This document shows positions 7,385 to 15,985 of a stretch of DNA of 64,000 nucleotides, one piece after another (the stretch's first letter is position 1; every line of letters starts with the position of its first letter). The notes under the pieces were generated by a model. It did no database searches. It saw only the letters and a program-made list of their open reading frames with translations, and was not told the origin of the DNA. Made by a program: the position numbers and the translations under genes. The DNA is from ZC4RG35 sp040878345. GTDB taxonomy: Bacteria > Actinomycetota > Acidimicrobiia > Spongiisociales > ZC4RG35. The stretch lies in contig JBBDML010000014.1 of the NCBI GenBank assembly GCA_040878345.1, positions 1 through 64,000 on the forward strand, written 5' to 3'.

Positions 7385-8680
7385 CTAACTCTGACGGGCC
7401 CGGTGAATGGCGGTGCGGAGCTTCTCCAACCCTTCCTCGGCCTCCTCCTCGGTGATGGAGAGGGCGGGAGCGATCCTCAGCGAGTTCCCATGGATGCCCC
7501 CCTTGCCGATGAGGAGGCCCTCGACCCGGGCCTCCTCCATGACCGCACTGGTCAGCACCGGGTCGGGAGCGAGGGTGTCAGGGTCGGCGAACTCGACGCC
7601 GAGCATCAAACCCTTGCCCCTCACCTCGACGATCTCGGGAACTTCATCTGCTATGTGATGCAGGCCGTCCTTGAGCCGGTTGCCCACCTTGAGGGCGTTG
7701 GTCTGGAGATCGTTCTCGAGGAGGAACTCGAGATTGGCCAGGGCACCGGCGGTGGCCAGCGGGTTGCCGCCGAAGGTTGACAGCGAGTTGGCTTTGAGCG
7801 AATCCATGATCTCGGCCCTGGCCACCACGCCGCCGATGGCCAGCCCATTGCCGACCCCTTTGGCGAAGGTGAGCATGTCGGGGGTGATCCGATGGGCCTG
7901 ATAACCCCAGAAGGTCTCACCGGTCCTCCCCCAGCCGGTCTGCACCTCGTCGGCGATGAAGAGGATCCCGTGTCGGTCGAGGACCTCCTTCATCGATGCA
8001 AAGAAGCCTTCGGGTGGGGTGGCGAAGCCACCGACCCCCTGGATCGGCTCGGCGATCATCGCCGCCACCTGACCCGAGGTCGCCACCTCCAGCAGGTTGA
8101 CCAGGTCGGCAACGCACGCCGCTGTGAACTCCTCGTCGGGGAGATGCCCGAATGGGCTCCTCAGCTTGTAGGCCCCGTGGACGTAGGTGACGTTGAATGG
8201 GTTGTAGGCCGTGGGCGACCACGCACTCTGACCGGTTACCCCGACCGTCGAGTGCGACTTGCCGTGATAACTACCCCTGAAGGCCAGCACCTGATTGGAG
8301 CCCCGGTACTGGGTGGCCAGCATCAGTGCGGTGTCGTTGGCCTCGGTGCCCGAGTTGGTGAAGAACACCTTGGCATCCGGGATGCCGCTGAGCCCGGCGA
8401 TCTTCTCCGCAAGCTCGATCTGCTGCTCGATCAGGTAGAGGGTCGAGGTATGGAGGAGACGGTCGGCCTGGGCCTTGATCGCCTCCACCACCTGGGGGAC
8501 CCGGTGGCCGGACATGGTGACCAGGATCCCGCCGAAGAAGTCGAGGTAGGTATTGCCCTCGGCGTCGGTGACGTGACGGCCGTCACCGTCGACCAGCGAG
8601 ATCGGCTGGTCGTAGTAGAGGATCATCCAGGAGGGGAGGACCTTTCGGTGACGGGCGAGCAACTCGGCGTGTGCAGACAT
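7385..8680 (-). CDS. Class III aminotransferase (beta-alanine/3-aminoisobutyrate type)
   Basis: 431 residues from the ATG at 8680, which is preceded by AGGAG eleven bases upstream; the frame stays open to 9157 but the upstream part is not protein-like. PLP enzyme of the ornithine-aminotransferase class: NSGTEANDTALMLA, FIADEVQTGWGRTGE with the PLP-binding Asp, and FAKGVGNGLAIGG with the Schiff-base Lys. It is similar to alanine-glyoxylate or beta-alanine-pyruvate aminotransferases. In this operon it would take the amino group from beta-alanine or 3-aminoisobutyrate, the end product of hydA plus the ureidopropionase, giving (methyl)malonate semialdehyde for the MmsA enzyme at 21.7 kb. Confidence 0.88.
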   Translation of the reverse strand: MSAHAELLARHRKVLPSWMILYYDQPISLVDGDGRHVTDAEGNTYLDFFGGILVTMSGHRVPQVVEAIKAQADRLLHTSTLYLIEQQIELAEKIAGLSGIPDAKVFFTNSGTEANDTALMLATQYRGSNQVLAFRGSYHGKSHSTVGVTGQSAWSPTAYNPFNVTYVHGAYKLRSPFGHLPDEEFTAACVADLVNLLEVATSGQVAAMIAEPIQGVGGFATPPEGFFASMKEVLDRHGILFIADEVQTGWGRTGETFWGYQAHRITPDMLTFAKGVGNGLAIGGVVARAEIMDSLKANSLSTFGGNPLATAGALANLEFLLENDLQTNALKVGNRLKDGLHHIADEVPEIVEVRGKGLMLGVEFADPDTLAPDPVLTSAVMEEARVEGLLIGKGGIHGNSLRIAPALSITEEEAEEGLEKLRTAIHRARQS

Positions 8681-8829
8681 TTTTGGTGTTTCTCCTCTGA
8701 CCCTTCGCGACCTGAGAGTAGCTACAAGGGCCCGCCCTGAGCCCTCGAAGAGGCCCTTCCCCTCGAAGGCTCGGGATCCTCTCGGCCACCCACACCCGGA
8801 CTTGGCCGGGCGAGGCCTTGTCGATGAGT

Positions 8830-8913
8830 GGAGCGACGGGCGGCGCCGTACCGCTAGCCGGTCTTTGACATGCGCGCCCGGATCTGGCGCTTGAAGGACT
8901 CTTGTCGGGTCAT
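8830..8913 (-). pseudogene. Remnant of a small actinobacterial protein with in-frame stop
   Basis: A strong Shine-Dalgarno GGGAGG lies eight bases before an ATG at 8913. The reading frame gives MTRQESFKRQIRARMSKTG, then TAG, then continues RYGAARRS. The typical N-terminus of a group of actinobacterial proteins reads ..FKRRVRARMAKTGESY.AARR.., so the stop sits where a Glu codon (GAG) would be expected. Beyond about 8830 the similarity is lost. Alternatively it is a genuine 19-residue peptide. It lies in the 450-base gap between the aminotransferase and DUF4260 genes, which otherwise holds only an imperfect hairpin (about 8748-8782). Confidence 0.4.
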
Positions 8914-9133
8914 GACTTCTGCCTCCCTGTCCACATGCGTCGCCAACGACCCGCGCTCGCCAACGTCGCAGGACAGCCGGTGGTCCTGACCCTTGCCGAG
9001 CACTCGAGGTCACCTTTGCCTCCCGAGCCGGTTGCGCGGGCACCGGGACGAAGGTCAGGCGTGGCAAGACGCCAAAATGAAACCTAACCGGCTCGACCGG
9101 AGGTGGCTGCCCGAGGTACCCTTTCCGCCCACC

Positions 9134-9514
9134 ATGTTCGCCCCGATCCCCCTGCAACGGATTGAGGGCCTGGTGCTCCTCCTGGTGGGTGTCTTCGGGT
9201 TCGCCTCGGCGGATGTCTCCTGGTGGTGGCTCATCGGGCTGGTCCTGGTCCCCGACCTCTCAATGATCGGGTATCTGGCCAACCCGTCGACGGGCGCAAC
9301 CATTTACAACGCCGGCCACACCCTGCTGGGGCCGGGCGCCTTGTTTGCCTGGCATTGGAGGGGCGGGCCGACCTGGGTGCTGGTCGCGGCCACGGTGTGG
9401 CTGACCCACATCGGCATGGACCGCCTGTTCGGTTACGGGCTCAAGTTCGGTGACGACTTCACCCATACCCATCTGGGACCGATCGGCGCGGATCGGCGCT
9501 CGGGCTACTTGTAG
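9134..9514 (+). CDS. DUF4260 integral membrane protein
   Basis: 126 residues from the ATG at 9134; an ATG at 9077 would add 19 residues. The family signature is visible: LQRIEGLVLLLVGV, LIGLVLVPDLSMIGYLANP, YNAGHTLLGPG, LTHIGMDRLFGYGLKF and THTHLG. Three to four membrane segments; function unknown for the family. A TACCCT box lies 11 bases before the ATG and there is no Shine-Dalgarno sequence. It is inserted between the two halves of the pyrimidine locus on the opposite strand and ends two bases from the nitrilase stop (convergent). Confidence 0.85.
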   Translation: MFAPIPLQRIEGLVLLLVGVFGFASADVSWWWLIGLVLVPDLSMIGYLANPSTGATIYNAGHTLLGPGALFAWHWRGGPTWVLVAATVWLTHIGMDRLFGYGLKFGDDFTHTHLGPIGADRRSGYL

Positions 9515-9516
9515 GG

Positions 9517-10356
9517 CTAAGGGGCCACCAGCGGGCCGTAGGCGTCGGGGCGCCGATCTCGGTAGAAAGCCCAGACCTTGCGCACCTCGTCGATGAGGTC
9601 CATGTCGAGATCACGGACTATCAACTCCTCATCGGTGTCCGAAGCAGGCTCCCCGACCTTCTGGCCCCTGGGGTTGACGAAATAGGACGACCCGTAGAAG
9701 TCGTTGTCCCCGAACTCCTCGATTCCCACCCGGTTGATAGCTCCGATGAAGTACTCGTTGGCCACTGCGGCGGCAGGCTGCTCCAGGTTCCACAGATACA
9801 TCGAGAGCCCCCGGCTGGTCGCAGAGGGGTTGAAGACGATCTTGGCCCCCGCCAGCCCCAGGGCTCGCCACCCCTCTGGGAAGTGACGGTCATAACAGAT
9901 GTAGACGCCGATCCTTCCCACTGCGGTATCGAACACCGGGTACCCCGTATTGCCGGGACGGAAGTAGAACTTCTCCCAGAAACCGCTGACGTGGGGGATG
10001 TGGGTTTTGCGGTACTTGCCCAGATAGGTGCCATCGGCGTCGATCACCGCCGCGGTGTTGTAGAGCAACCCGTCGTCCTCCTTCTCGTAGATCGGGACCA
10101 CCAGGACCATGCCGGTCTCCTTGGCCACCTCGATCATCCGTTGGGTCGTGGGACCCTCGGGGATGTTCTCTGCGGTGTCCTTGTGATCGTCGGTTTGGAC
10201 CTGGCAGAAATAGGGGGCGTTGAATAGCTCCTGAAAACACATCACCTGGGCGCCCTGCTCGGCGGCGTCGTAGGCGTACTTGACGTTCTTCTCGACCATC
10301 GACTCCTTGTCGCCGGTCCACGACGTCTGGACCAGGGCGGCCCGCACAATGCTCAT
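9517..10356 (-). CDS. Nitrilase-superfamily amidohydrolase, probable beta-ureidopropionase
   Basis: 279 residues, C-N hydrolase fold with the Glu-Lys-Cys triad Glu43 (CFQELF), Lys117 (YRKTHIPH) and Cys154 (ICYDRHFPEGWR). The NTAAVIDADGTYLGKYRK and FWEKFYFRPGNTGYPVF segments are typical of N-carbamoyl-beta-alanine and N-carbamoylputrescine amidohydrolases. With dihydropyrimidinase close by, beta-ureidopropionase (N-carbamoyl-beta-alanine to beta-alanine, CO2 and ammonia) is the best reading. It is the last gene of the operon that begins with the ABC permease at 14075. The start has AGGAGG upstream, and a large perfect hairpin lies between it and the binding-protein gene. Confidence 0.87.
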   Translation of the reverse strand: MSIVRAALVQTSWTGDKESMVEKNVKYAYDAAEQGAQVMCFQELFNAPYFCQVQTDDHKDTAENIPEGPTTQRMIEVAKETGMVLVVPIYEKEDDGLLYNTAAVIDADGTYLGKYRKTHIPHVSGFWEKFYFRPGNTGYPVFDTAVGRIGVYICYDRHFPEGWRALGLAGAKIVFNPSATSRGLSMYLWNLEQPAAAVANEYFIGAINRVGIEEFGDNDFYGSSYFVNPRGQKVGEPASDTDEELIVRDLDMDLIDEVRKVWAFYRDRRPDAYGPLVAP

Positions 10357-10375
10357 CGAAACCTCCTGACTGGTC

Positions 10376-10420
10376 AGCGTGAGCAGATGACGTTGTATGA
10401 CAACGTCATCTGCTCACGCT
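10376..10420. repeat. Long perfect inverted repeat (21-base arms, 3-base loop)
   Basis: Left arm 10376-10396 starts AGCGTGAGCAGATGACG; loop ATG; right arm 10400-10420 is its exact reverse complement. It lies between the ABC binding-protein gene and the nitrilase gene of one operon. In RNA it would be a very stable hairpin without a following T run, so a processing or attenuation site is as likely as a terminator. It could also be a dyad operator. Confidence 0.9.
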
Positions 10421-10426
10421 CTCTGA

Positions 10427-11548
10427 CTATTCGCCACCCTGCACGAGCTCGATAGTCCTCCGCTCATATGTGGCGCCGGCCACATCGAGACCGTCCGACT
10501 CCAAGTCGTCGACTGCCTGCTGGGCGAGGTCGGTGCGGAACGCCTCGTCGCCGATCTCAACGCCGGCCAGCTCAGATATCTGACTGGTGGCGACCTCCAC
10601 GGTTTGGTCCCACAACCCTTGGTTCATCACTCCGATGCCGTTGGTAGCCGGGAAGATCAATCCGAGGATCTCGTTCAGCTGCCAGGACTGATGGCTCTGA
10701 CCCAGGGTCGACCCGTTGTCCAGCACGACATCGACACACTCGTCGAAGTTGTCGAGACAATGGGTCCATCCGCGGAACGAGGCCTTGAGGAACCGCACCG
10801 CGATGTCATCATTGCCCTCTTCGGCGATCCACTCGGCGTTGACCCACACCGCGTCCTGAAGCATGGCGGTGCCGACATCATTGAAATCGATGATGTTGAG
10901 GTCCCCGGGCTGGTAGAGCTCTCCGGTGTCAGGGTCGATTGCCTCCAACACCTGGGCGTACTCGTTGTAGATCATGGCCTCGGCGACATCGATGTCACCG
11001 TTGAGCAACGCCAGCATGTCGAAGTTCTGGCCAACATCCTCGACCTGATCGCGGATCCCGGCCTGCTCCATGGCCGCCGTCAGCTCGTACTCGTTCCCGA
11101 AGCCCCAGTTCCCCACTTTCTTCCCCGCAAAGTCCTCCACCGTGGTGATGCCCTGGTCGGCAAATGAGACCATCAGTGTCCCGGACCGTTCGAACACCTG
11201 GGCGATGTTCACGATGTCGGCGCCCTGCTCCCTCGATACGAGGGCCTTGGGGACCCAAGCAAGACCGAATTCGGCCCCACCACTTGCCAGCACGGTCTGA
11301 GGCACGATCTCAACGGCACCTTCGAGAATCTCGACTTCGAGGCACTCGTCCTCATAGAAGCCAAGGTCCTTGGCGACGAAGTACCCGGCAAACTGGGCTT
11401 GCGCCACCCACTGGAGCTGGAGGCGAACAGTGTCGACCTCAGTGCACTCCTCCACCGTGGTGCCGCCACCTCCGCTGTCATCTCCACATGCTGCGAGCAC
11501 CAACGCGCAGGTGGTCAAGAGAACCAGCCAGCGTCTCATACCCTTCAT
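10427..11548 (-). CDS. NMT1/THI5-like ABC transporter substrate-binding lipoprotein
   Basis: 373 residues with a lipoprotein signal (LLTTCALVLAACGDD, lipobox LAAC). The core is typical of the NMT1/THI5 and SsuA-like group: LQLQWVAQAQFAGYFVAKD, LASGGAEFGLAW and FRGWTHCLDNF. Members bind pyrimidines (thiamine precursors, riboflavin), sulfonates or nitrate. Placed in an operon with two permeases, an ATPase and beta-ureidopropionase, it probably binds a pyrimidine, hydantoin or ureido compound. AAGGAGG precedes the start; an ATG three codons in (11539) has better spacing. Confidence 0.88.
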   Translation of the reverse strand: MKGMRRWLVLLTTCALVLAACGDDSGGGGTTVEECTEVDTVRLQLQWVAQAQFAGYFVAKDLGFYEDECLEVEILEGAVEIVPQTVLASGGAEFGLAWVPKALVSREQGADIVNIAQVFERSGTLMVSFADQGITTVEDFAGKKVGNWGFGNEYELTAAMEQAGIRDQVEDVGQNFDMLALLNGDIDVAEAMIYNEYAQVLEAIDPDTGELYQPGDLNIIDFNDVGTAMLQDAVWVNAEWIAEEGNDDIAVRFLKASFRGWTHCLDNFDECVDVVLDNGSTLGQSHQSWQLNEILGLIFPATNGIGVMNQGLWDQTVEVATSQISELAGVEIGDEAFRTDLAQQAVDDLESDGLDVAGATYERRTIELVQGGE

Positions 11549-11626
11549 TCCTCCTCCTTGGATGGTTCCAGGCCTGGACTCTGCCCGCGCCCCGCAACAT
11601 ATACGACGGCAGCGGACCCTGACGGC

Positions 11627-12439
11627 TCAGAGCTGGTCGCTGACGCGGAGGGACACATGCCACGGCATCACGAGTCGCTCGGCGACCACGACGAGGATGT
11701 AGAGGCCAACACCCATGATCGAGGCGGCGAGGATCCCCGCCCAGGCGTCGGGGTACACGAACAGACTGGCTTTGGTCAGGATGTATTGGCCAAGGACATC
11801 CTGCGAGCCACCGAAATACTCGGCGACGATGGCGAGAACGATCGACAGCACAGCCACCACCTTCAACGCGGAGAAGAAGAACGGGAGGGCGTGGGGCACG
11901 CGTACCCGCCACATCACCTCGGCAGGGGTCGCCGCGTACGACATCATCAGCTCGAGCTCGTCCGGGTCGACCTCGAGGAGGCCGCGTGCCGTGCTCACCA
12001 TCACCGGGAAGAAGACCACGATCCCGACCACCACCATCTTGGGTACCGGGCTGGTGATCGAGAACATCCCATTGGCGATAGGCGCCAAGGCGATGATCGG
12101 AATCGAGTTGGCGGCGATGGCAAACGGCATCAGCCCTTCCCTGATCGACACCCATCGCACGGTGGCGAATGCGGCCAGTACCCCAAGCACCGTCCCCCCG
12201 ACCAGACCCACCACCGCCTCCAAGAGGGTGCTCCCGGCGGCACCCCAGACCACGTCCCAGGTGTTGACGAAGCGATCGATGATGACGCTGGGGGCCGGCA
12301 GGATGAATGCCTTGACCTCGAACAGCCTTATCAGGGTCTCCCACAGCGCGATCACCACGACGAAGGCGAGGACGGCGGGTATGAGGCTGCGGGCACGGTG
12401 ACTCTGGCCGGTGAGCTCTGGGACCTCGATCGAGGTCAC
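11627..12439 (-). CDS. ABC transporter permease (SsuC/ThiX-like)
   Basis: 270 residues starting at a GTG at 12439 that overlaps the stop of the ATPase gene (GTGA); the frame is open further upstream but that part is the shadow of the ATPase. Five to six membrane segments. The EAA loop is MMSYAATPAEVMWRVRVPHA, the signature of BPD-type inner-membrane components. It is the second permease of the transporter, paired with the gene at 13206. Tight overlaps show that permease, ATPase and permease are translated as a coupled set. Confidence 0.9.
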   Translation of the reverse strand: MTSIEVPELTGQSHRARSLIPAVLAFVVVIALWETLIRLFEVKAFILPAPSVIIDRFVNTWDVVWGAAGSTLLEAVVGLVGGTVLGVLAAFATVRWVSIREGLMPFAIAANSIPIIALAPIANGMFSITSPVPKMVVVGIVVFFPVMVSTARGLLEVDPDELELMMSYAATPAEVMWRVRVPHALPFFFSALKVVAVLSIVLAIVAEYFGGSQDVLGQYILTKASLFVYPDAWAGILAASIMGVGLYILVVVAERLVMPWHVSLRVSDQL

Positions 12440-13209
12440 GGCGACGCCTCGGGGGAACGCAGTGCCTCTCGGACCGCGGTGATCAGGTCGTAATAGGGCT
12501 GGGACTCCCTGGTGTCGACGTCGCGTGGCTGGGAGAGGCCGATCTCGACGACCTGGCTGATCCTGCCGGGGCGGGGGGACATCACCACAACCCTGGTAGA
12601 GAGGAACACCGCCTCGGGTATCGAGTGAGTGACGAACAGCACCGTGGTGTTGGTCTCGGCCCAGATGCGGAGGACTTCCTGCTGCATCAACTCCCGGGTC
12701 ATCTCGTCGAGTGCCCCGAAAGGCTCGTCCATGAGGAGCAGCGCCGGATTGAAGGCGAGCGCCCTGGCAATGGCCACCCGCTGTTGCATCCCCCCCGATA
12801 GCTGCCATGGGTAGTGACCCCCGAACTCGCTCAGCTGGACCAGGTCGAGCATCCGTGTGGTGATCTCATGACGGCCCTCGACGCCCATGATCTCGAGGGG
12901 GAGCTCAACGTTCTTCGCCACTGTTCGCCAGTCGAGCAGGGTGGCCTTCTGAAAGACGATGCCGTAGGCGCGGTTCATTCGCGCCTGACCGGGCGGCTCG
13001 CCGTTGATGGCCAACCTCCCTGAAGTCGGTTTCACCAGGTCACCGATGAGTCGCAACAGCGTGCTCTTGCCACATCCCGACGGTCCTATCAGTGAGACGA
13101 ACTCATGTGCCCCGACTTCGAGGTTGATGTCGCGCAGGGCCTCAACCCGTTCATCCCCTTGACCAAAGACTTTCCCCACCCCGCAGGCATCCACCACCAG
13201 GGAGCTCAT
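12436..13209 (-). CDS. ABC transporter ATP-binding protein (SsuB/TauB-like)
   Basis: 257 residues. Walker A GPSGCGKSTLL near residue 40, Q-loop FQKATLL, signature LSGGMQQRVAIARA, Walker B LLLMDEPFGALDE, and an H-loop in FVTHSIPEAV. It is closest in style to nitrate/sulfonate/taurine-type ATPases that serve NMT1-like binding proteins. Its ATG overlaps the stop of the upstream permease and its stop overlaps the start of the next one. It powers import by the transporter encoded around it. Confidence 0.92.
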   Translation of the reverse strand: MSSLVVDACGVGKVFGQGDERVEALRDINLEVGAHEFVSLIGPSGCGKSTLLRLIGDLVKPTSGRLAINGEPPGQARMNRAYGIVFQKATLLDWRTVAKNVELPLEIMGVEGRHEITTRMLDLVQLSEFGGHYPWQLSGGMQQRVAIARALAFNPALLLMDEPFGALDEMTRELMQQEVLRIWAETNTTVLFVTHSIPEAVFLSTRVVVMSPRPGRISQVVEIGLSQPRDVDTRESQPYYDLITAVREALRSPEASP

Positions 13210-14075
13210 GTCACCTCGACCTGACGCGCCTCACGGACAACCCGACGTTCGGTGAAGTCGACCAGGCCGACGAACAGGAATCCGAACATGGCGCAGATGA
13301 TCACGGTGGCATACAGCTTTTTCGACTGGACCGCGAACTGAGAGGAGAAAGTGAGCAGGGCGCGACCCAACCCGTTTTGGAATCCGGCCGGCAATTCACC
13401 GATCAACGACCCGACCACGCTGGCGGTAGCCGACACCTTCAAGGCCGTGAAGATGTAGGGGAGGGCCGAAGGGAACTGCAGCTTCCATAGAACATGGTTG
13501 GGGGCGGCGGCGTATGAGCGCATCAACTCCAATGCGTTGGGGTCCGGTGAGCGGAGCCCCCGCAGGGTGTTGATCGCAACCGGGAAGAAGGTCAGATAGG
13601 CGGCGATGACCGAGACCGACATCCACTGCGCGATGTCGAGCCTCCCACCCCAGACCACGACCATTGGGGCGATCGCCAGTATCGGGACCGTCTGACTTGC
13701 CACGACATAGGGCATAAAGGCGCGCTCGGCCAAGCGAGACCGGACGAACAAGACGCCCAACCCGAAGCCGACCAAAGCGCCGATGGCAAAGCCGACCAAG
13801 ACCTCGCGCAGTGTCCACAGCGACCGGGCCAGGAGATCGAGAATGAGCAGGTTGCCACCCCGCCGCACCGGGCGGAACAATTCGATCACCATGTCCCAGG
13901 TATGCGGCATCACAACGTTGTCGGATCGGACAGGGATGGTCCAGCCAAGGGCACCCCAAACCAGCTTGTAGCCCTCCCAGAGAAGGACGAAGGCGACCAA
14001 GACAGCCGAATAGGAGACCAGATGCCGACGACGGGGGCCGAGACGCTGCCACCACCCGGTCTTCGTGTCAGTCAT
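13206..14075 (-). CDS. ABC transporter permease (SsuC/ThiX-like), first gene of operon
   Basis: 289 residues. Six predicted membrane segments and the EAA loop LMRSYAAAPNHVLWKLQFPS. The sequence MTDTKTGWWQRLGPRRRHL starts at an ATG seven bases after a TAGTGT box, with no Shine-Dalgarno sequence, which suggests a leaderless transcript. It heads the operon permease, ATPase, permease, binding protein, nitrilase. Two non-identical permeases fit a heterodimeric channel. Confidence 0.9.
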   Translation of the reverse strand: MTDTKTGWWQRLGPRRRHLVSYSAVLVAFVLLWEGYKLVWGALGWTIPVRSDNVVMPHTWDMVIELFRPVRRGGNLLILDLLARSLWTLREVLVGFAIGALVGFGLGVLFVRSRLAERAFMPYVVASQTVPILAIAPMVVVWGGRLDIAQWMSVSVIAAYLTFFPVAINTLRGLRSPDPNALELMRSYAAAPNHVLWKLQFPSALPYIFTALKVSATASVVGSLIGELPAGFQNGLGRALLTFSSQFAVQSKKLYATVIICAMFGFLFVGLVDFTERRVVREARQVEVT

Positions 14076-14082
14076 GTCGGCG

Positions 14083-14088
14083 ACACTA
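14083..14088 (-). promoter_or_regulatory. -10 box TAGTGT, leaderless start of transporter operon
   Basis: TAGTGT on the minus strand, seven bases before the ATG at 14075. This spacing puts the transcription start at or next to the start codon. Confidence 0.55.
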
Positions 14089-14139
14089 GAAGGGGGCCAT
14101 CACGTCAGGCTGTAGAACTTGTCCTACTGGCGGGTCACA

Positions 14140-15981
14140 ATGACTGCCCACATGAGCGGTGAAACCAGGGAGACACATCCTCTCAAGGCATGGCTTGTGG
14201 CCACCGCAGCCGGGCTGTTGGTCTCAGGCTGTGCCGTCGTCTCGGGCATCACCAAGAGCTACTGCCCCGAGGCCTTCGACTGCATCGTCATCCAGGTCCC
14301 TCTCGACCACCTCGATCCCGATGAGAGCCCGACCATCGAGGTCGCATTTGCGGTGCGACCCGCAGATGGGCCCCGGATCGGCGTGCTGGTCACCGCGGTC
14401 GGTGGGCCGGGTGGGTCGGGCCTGGAATCTGCCGACTTCGAGCCGCTCAACATGGACCCTGACATCCTCGACGGCTTCGATCTGGTCTATTTCGACCAGA
14501 GGGGGCTGTGGACCTTTCCCGAGCCGGCTTGCCCCGAAGCCGACACCACATATGGCGAGGACTATCTCGATCTCCCGACCGAAGACCCGGGCCGTTGGGG
14601 GCAGCTCGCCATCCTCATCGAGGAGTACAACCAGTCCTGTGTCGCCGAGGCGGGGGACACCCACGTCCTCTCATTCCTCGGGACCGAGCAGGTAGCACGT
14701 GACCTCGAGTTGTTCCGGGCCCAGCAGGGCTACGAGACGCTCACCATCTACGGTCAGAGCTATGGGACCGCAGTGGCCCAGGAGTACGCCAGCCTGTTCC
14801 CGGACAGGGTCGATCGCCTGGTGCTCGACGGTCCGCTGGACCGCACCCGTGACACCATCGAGTTCACCCAGGATCAGATCGGCGGGATCGATGAGTCGAT
14901 GCGCCTCCTCTTCGAGGCCTGCGATCTCGACCAGTTGTGCTCCGCCGATATGGGTCGTCCGACGGCCGAGGTGCATCAGGCCCTCGTCGACCGCCTGCTC
15001 ACCGAACCGGCCACGGTGCGGTTCCCGGTCGAGCCCGATGTCTTCGAAGACTGGCCCTTCATCGCCGAGGACGTGAGCCTCCTCGCTTTCCTCAACTCAT
15101 ACCTCGACTCCGACCGCCACCTCTATCTCCGGGCCCTGGCTGCCGCTAACCGTGGCGAGTACGTGCCGATGCTCCGTCTCTACTCCATCGGCGACTTCGG
15201 AGTGTCATCCATGGTGAACGCGGCGGTCAGCTGTCTCGACGGTTCGATTCCCGGCGACGACCCTGTTTCCGAGGGTCGCGAGCTGGCAGAGGCCAGGGAG
15301 CAAACGGCTACCGAGCACCGCTGGCAGTACGAGGTGGCTCTCCCCTGTGTCAACTGGCCGGGACTCGACCACACCGCACCGCCGGAGGGCCCGTTCTCAG
15401 GCCCAGGCATCCCCACGATGGTGATCGCCTCCAATGCCGACCCGGCCACGCCCTACAGCCAGGCCCTCACCCTGGTCGATCAGCTGGCCGACCCCCACCT
15501 CCTCACTGTCAACGGTGGATCGCATGTGATGTTCGGCCGTGGCATCGCATGTATCGACGAGCATGTCACCCGGTTCATCCTCATTGGTGAGGCTGCCGTC
15601 AACCAAAGCTGCGATGCCCCGCTGGTCGATCCCTATATCCCATTGATCCCTGTCGACGGCACCGATGACGAGCTGTTCACCGGAATCGACAACGAGCTGG
15701 CATACCTGCCCGAGCTCTACCTATGGGATGGCTATGCGCTGACCGAAGTGGCGTGCTCCCACGGGGGCAAGGCGAGCTTCACCGGGACCGACACCACCAC
15801 CGACTACCTGCTCGAGGACTGCGCCTTCAACCCCGACCTGGTGGTCAATGGCAATGGGCACTGGGATTACAACCGGGGGAGGTCCAACCTCACCGCCACC
15901 ATCGAGGGCGACCGGTGCAGCTATGAGTTCAGGCAGCGATGGGAGGAGGAGCTGGGCTCGGTCGAGGCCACCTGCCCGTGA
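14140..15981 (+). CDS. Secreted alpha/beta hydrolase with TAP-like C-terminal domain
   Basis: 613 residues from the ATG at 14140; an ATG at 14152 is possible. A lipoprotein signal (LLVSGCAVV) is followed by an alpha/beta hydrolase core related to tripeptidyl aminopeptidases of Streptomyces. The oxyanion-hole region reads VGGPGGSG, the nucleophile elbow is YGQSYGTAVA, and the catalytic His is in VNGGSHVMFGRG, preceded by the TAP-like C-terminal signature MVIASNADPATPYSQA. About 120 extra residues follow the usual end of the family and contain three Cys. It probably acts on peptides or esters outside the membrane. Confidence 0.87.
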   Translation: MTAHMSGETRETHPLKAWLVATAAGLLVSGCAVVSGITKSYCPEAFDCIVIQVPLDHLDPDESPTIEVAFAVRPADGPRIGVLVTAVGGPGGSGLESADFEPLNMDPDILDGFDLVYFDQRGLWTFPEPACPEADTTYGEDYLDLPTEDPGRWGQLAILIEEYNQSCVAEAGDTHVLSFLGTEQVARDLELFRAQQGYETLTIYGQSYGTAVAQEYASLFPDRVDRLVLDGPLDRTRDTIEFTQDQIGGIDESMRLLFEACDLDQLCSADMGRPTAEVHQALVDRLLTEPATVRFPVEPDVFEDWPFIAEDVSLLAFLNSYLDSDRHLYLRALAAANRGEYVPMLRLYSIGDFGVSSMVNAAVSCLDGSIPGDDPVSEGRELAEAREQTATEHRWQYEVALPCVNWPGLDHTAPPEGPFSGPGIPTMVIASNADPATPYSQALTLVDQLADPHLLTVNGGSHVMFGRGIACIDEHVTRFILIGEAAVNQSCDAPLVDPYIPLIPVDGTDDELFTGIDNELAYLPELYLWDGYALTEVACSHGGKASFTGTDTTTDYLLEDCAFNPDLVVNGNGHWDYNRGRSNLTATIEGDRCSYEFRQRWEEELGSVEATCP

Positions 15982-15985
15982 AGGC

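Noticed and set aside
6025..7455. 476-codon plus-strand frame antisense to hydA
   Set aside because: Antisense shadow; hydA has all metal ligands and a proper start and neighbours.
8681..9157. N-terminal extension of the aminotransferase to 590 residues
   Set aside because: The ATG at 8680 has a good Shine-Dalgarno sequence and matches family length; the extension is Arg-rich and crosses the small pseudogene.
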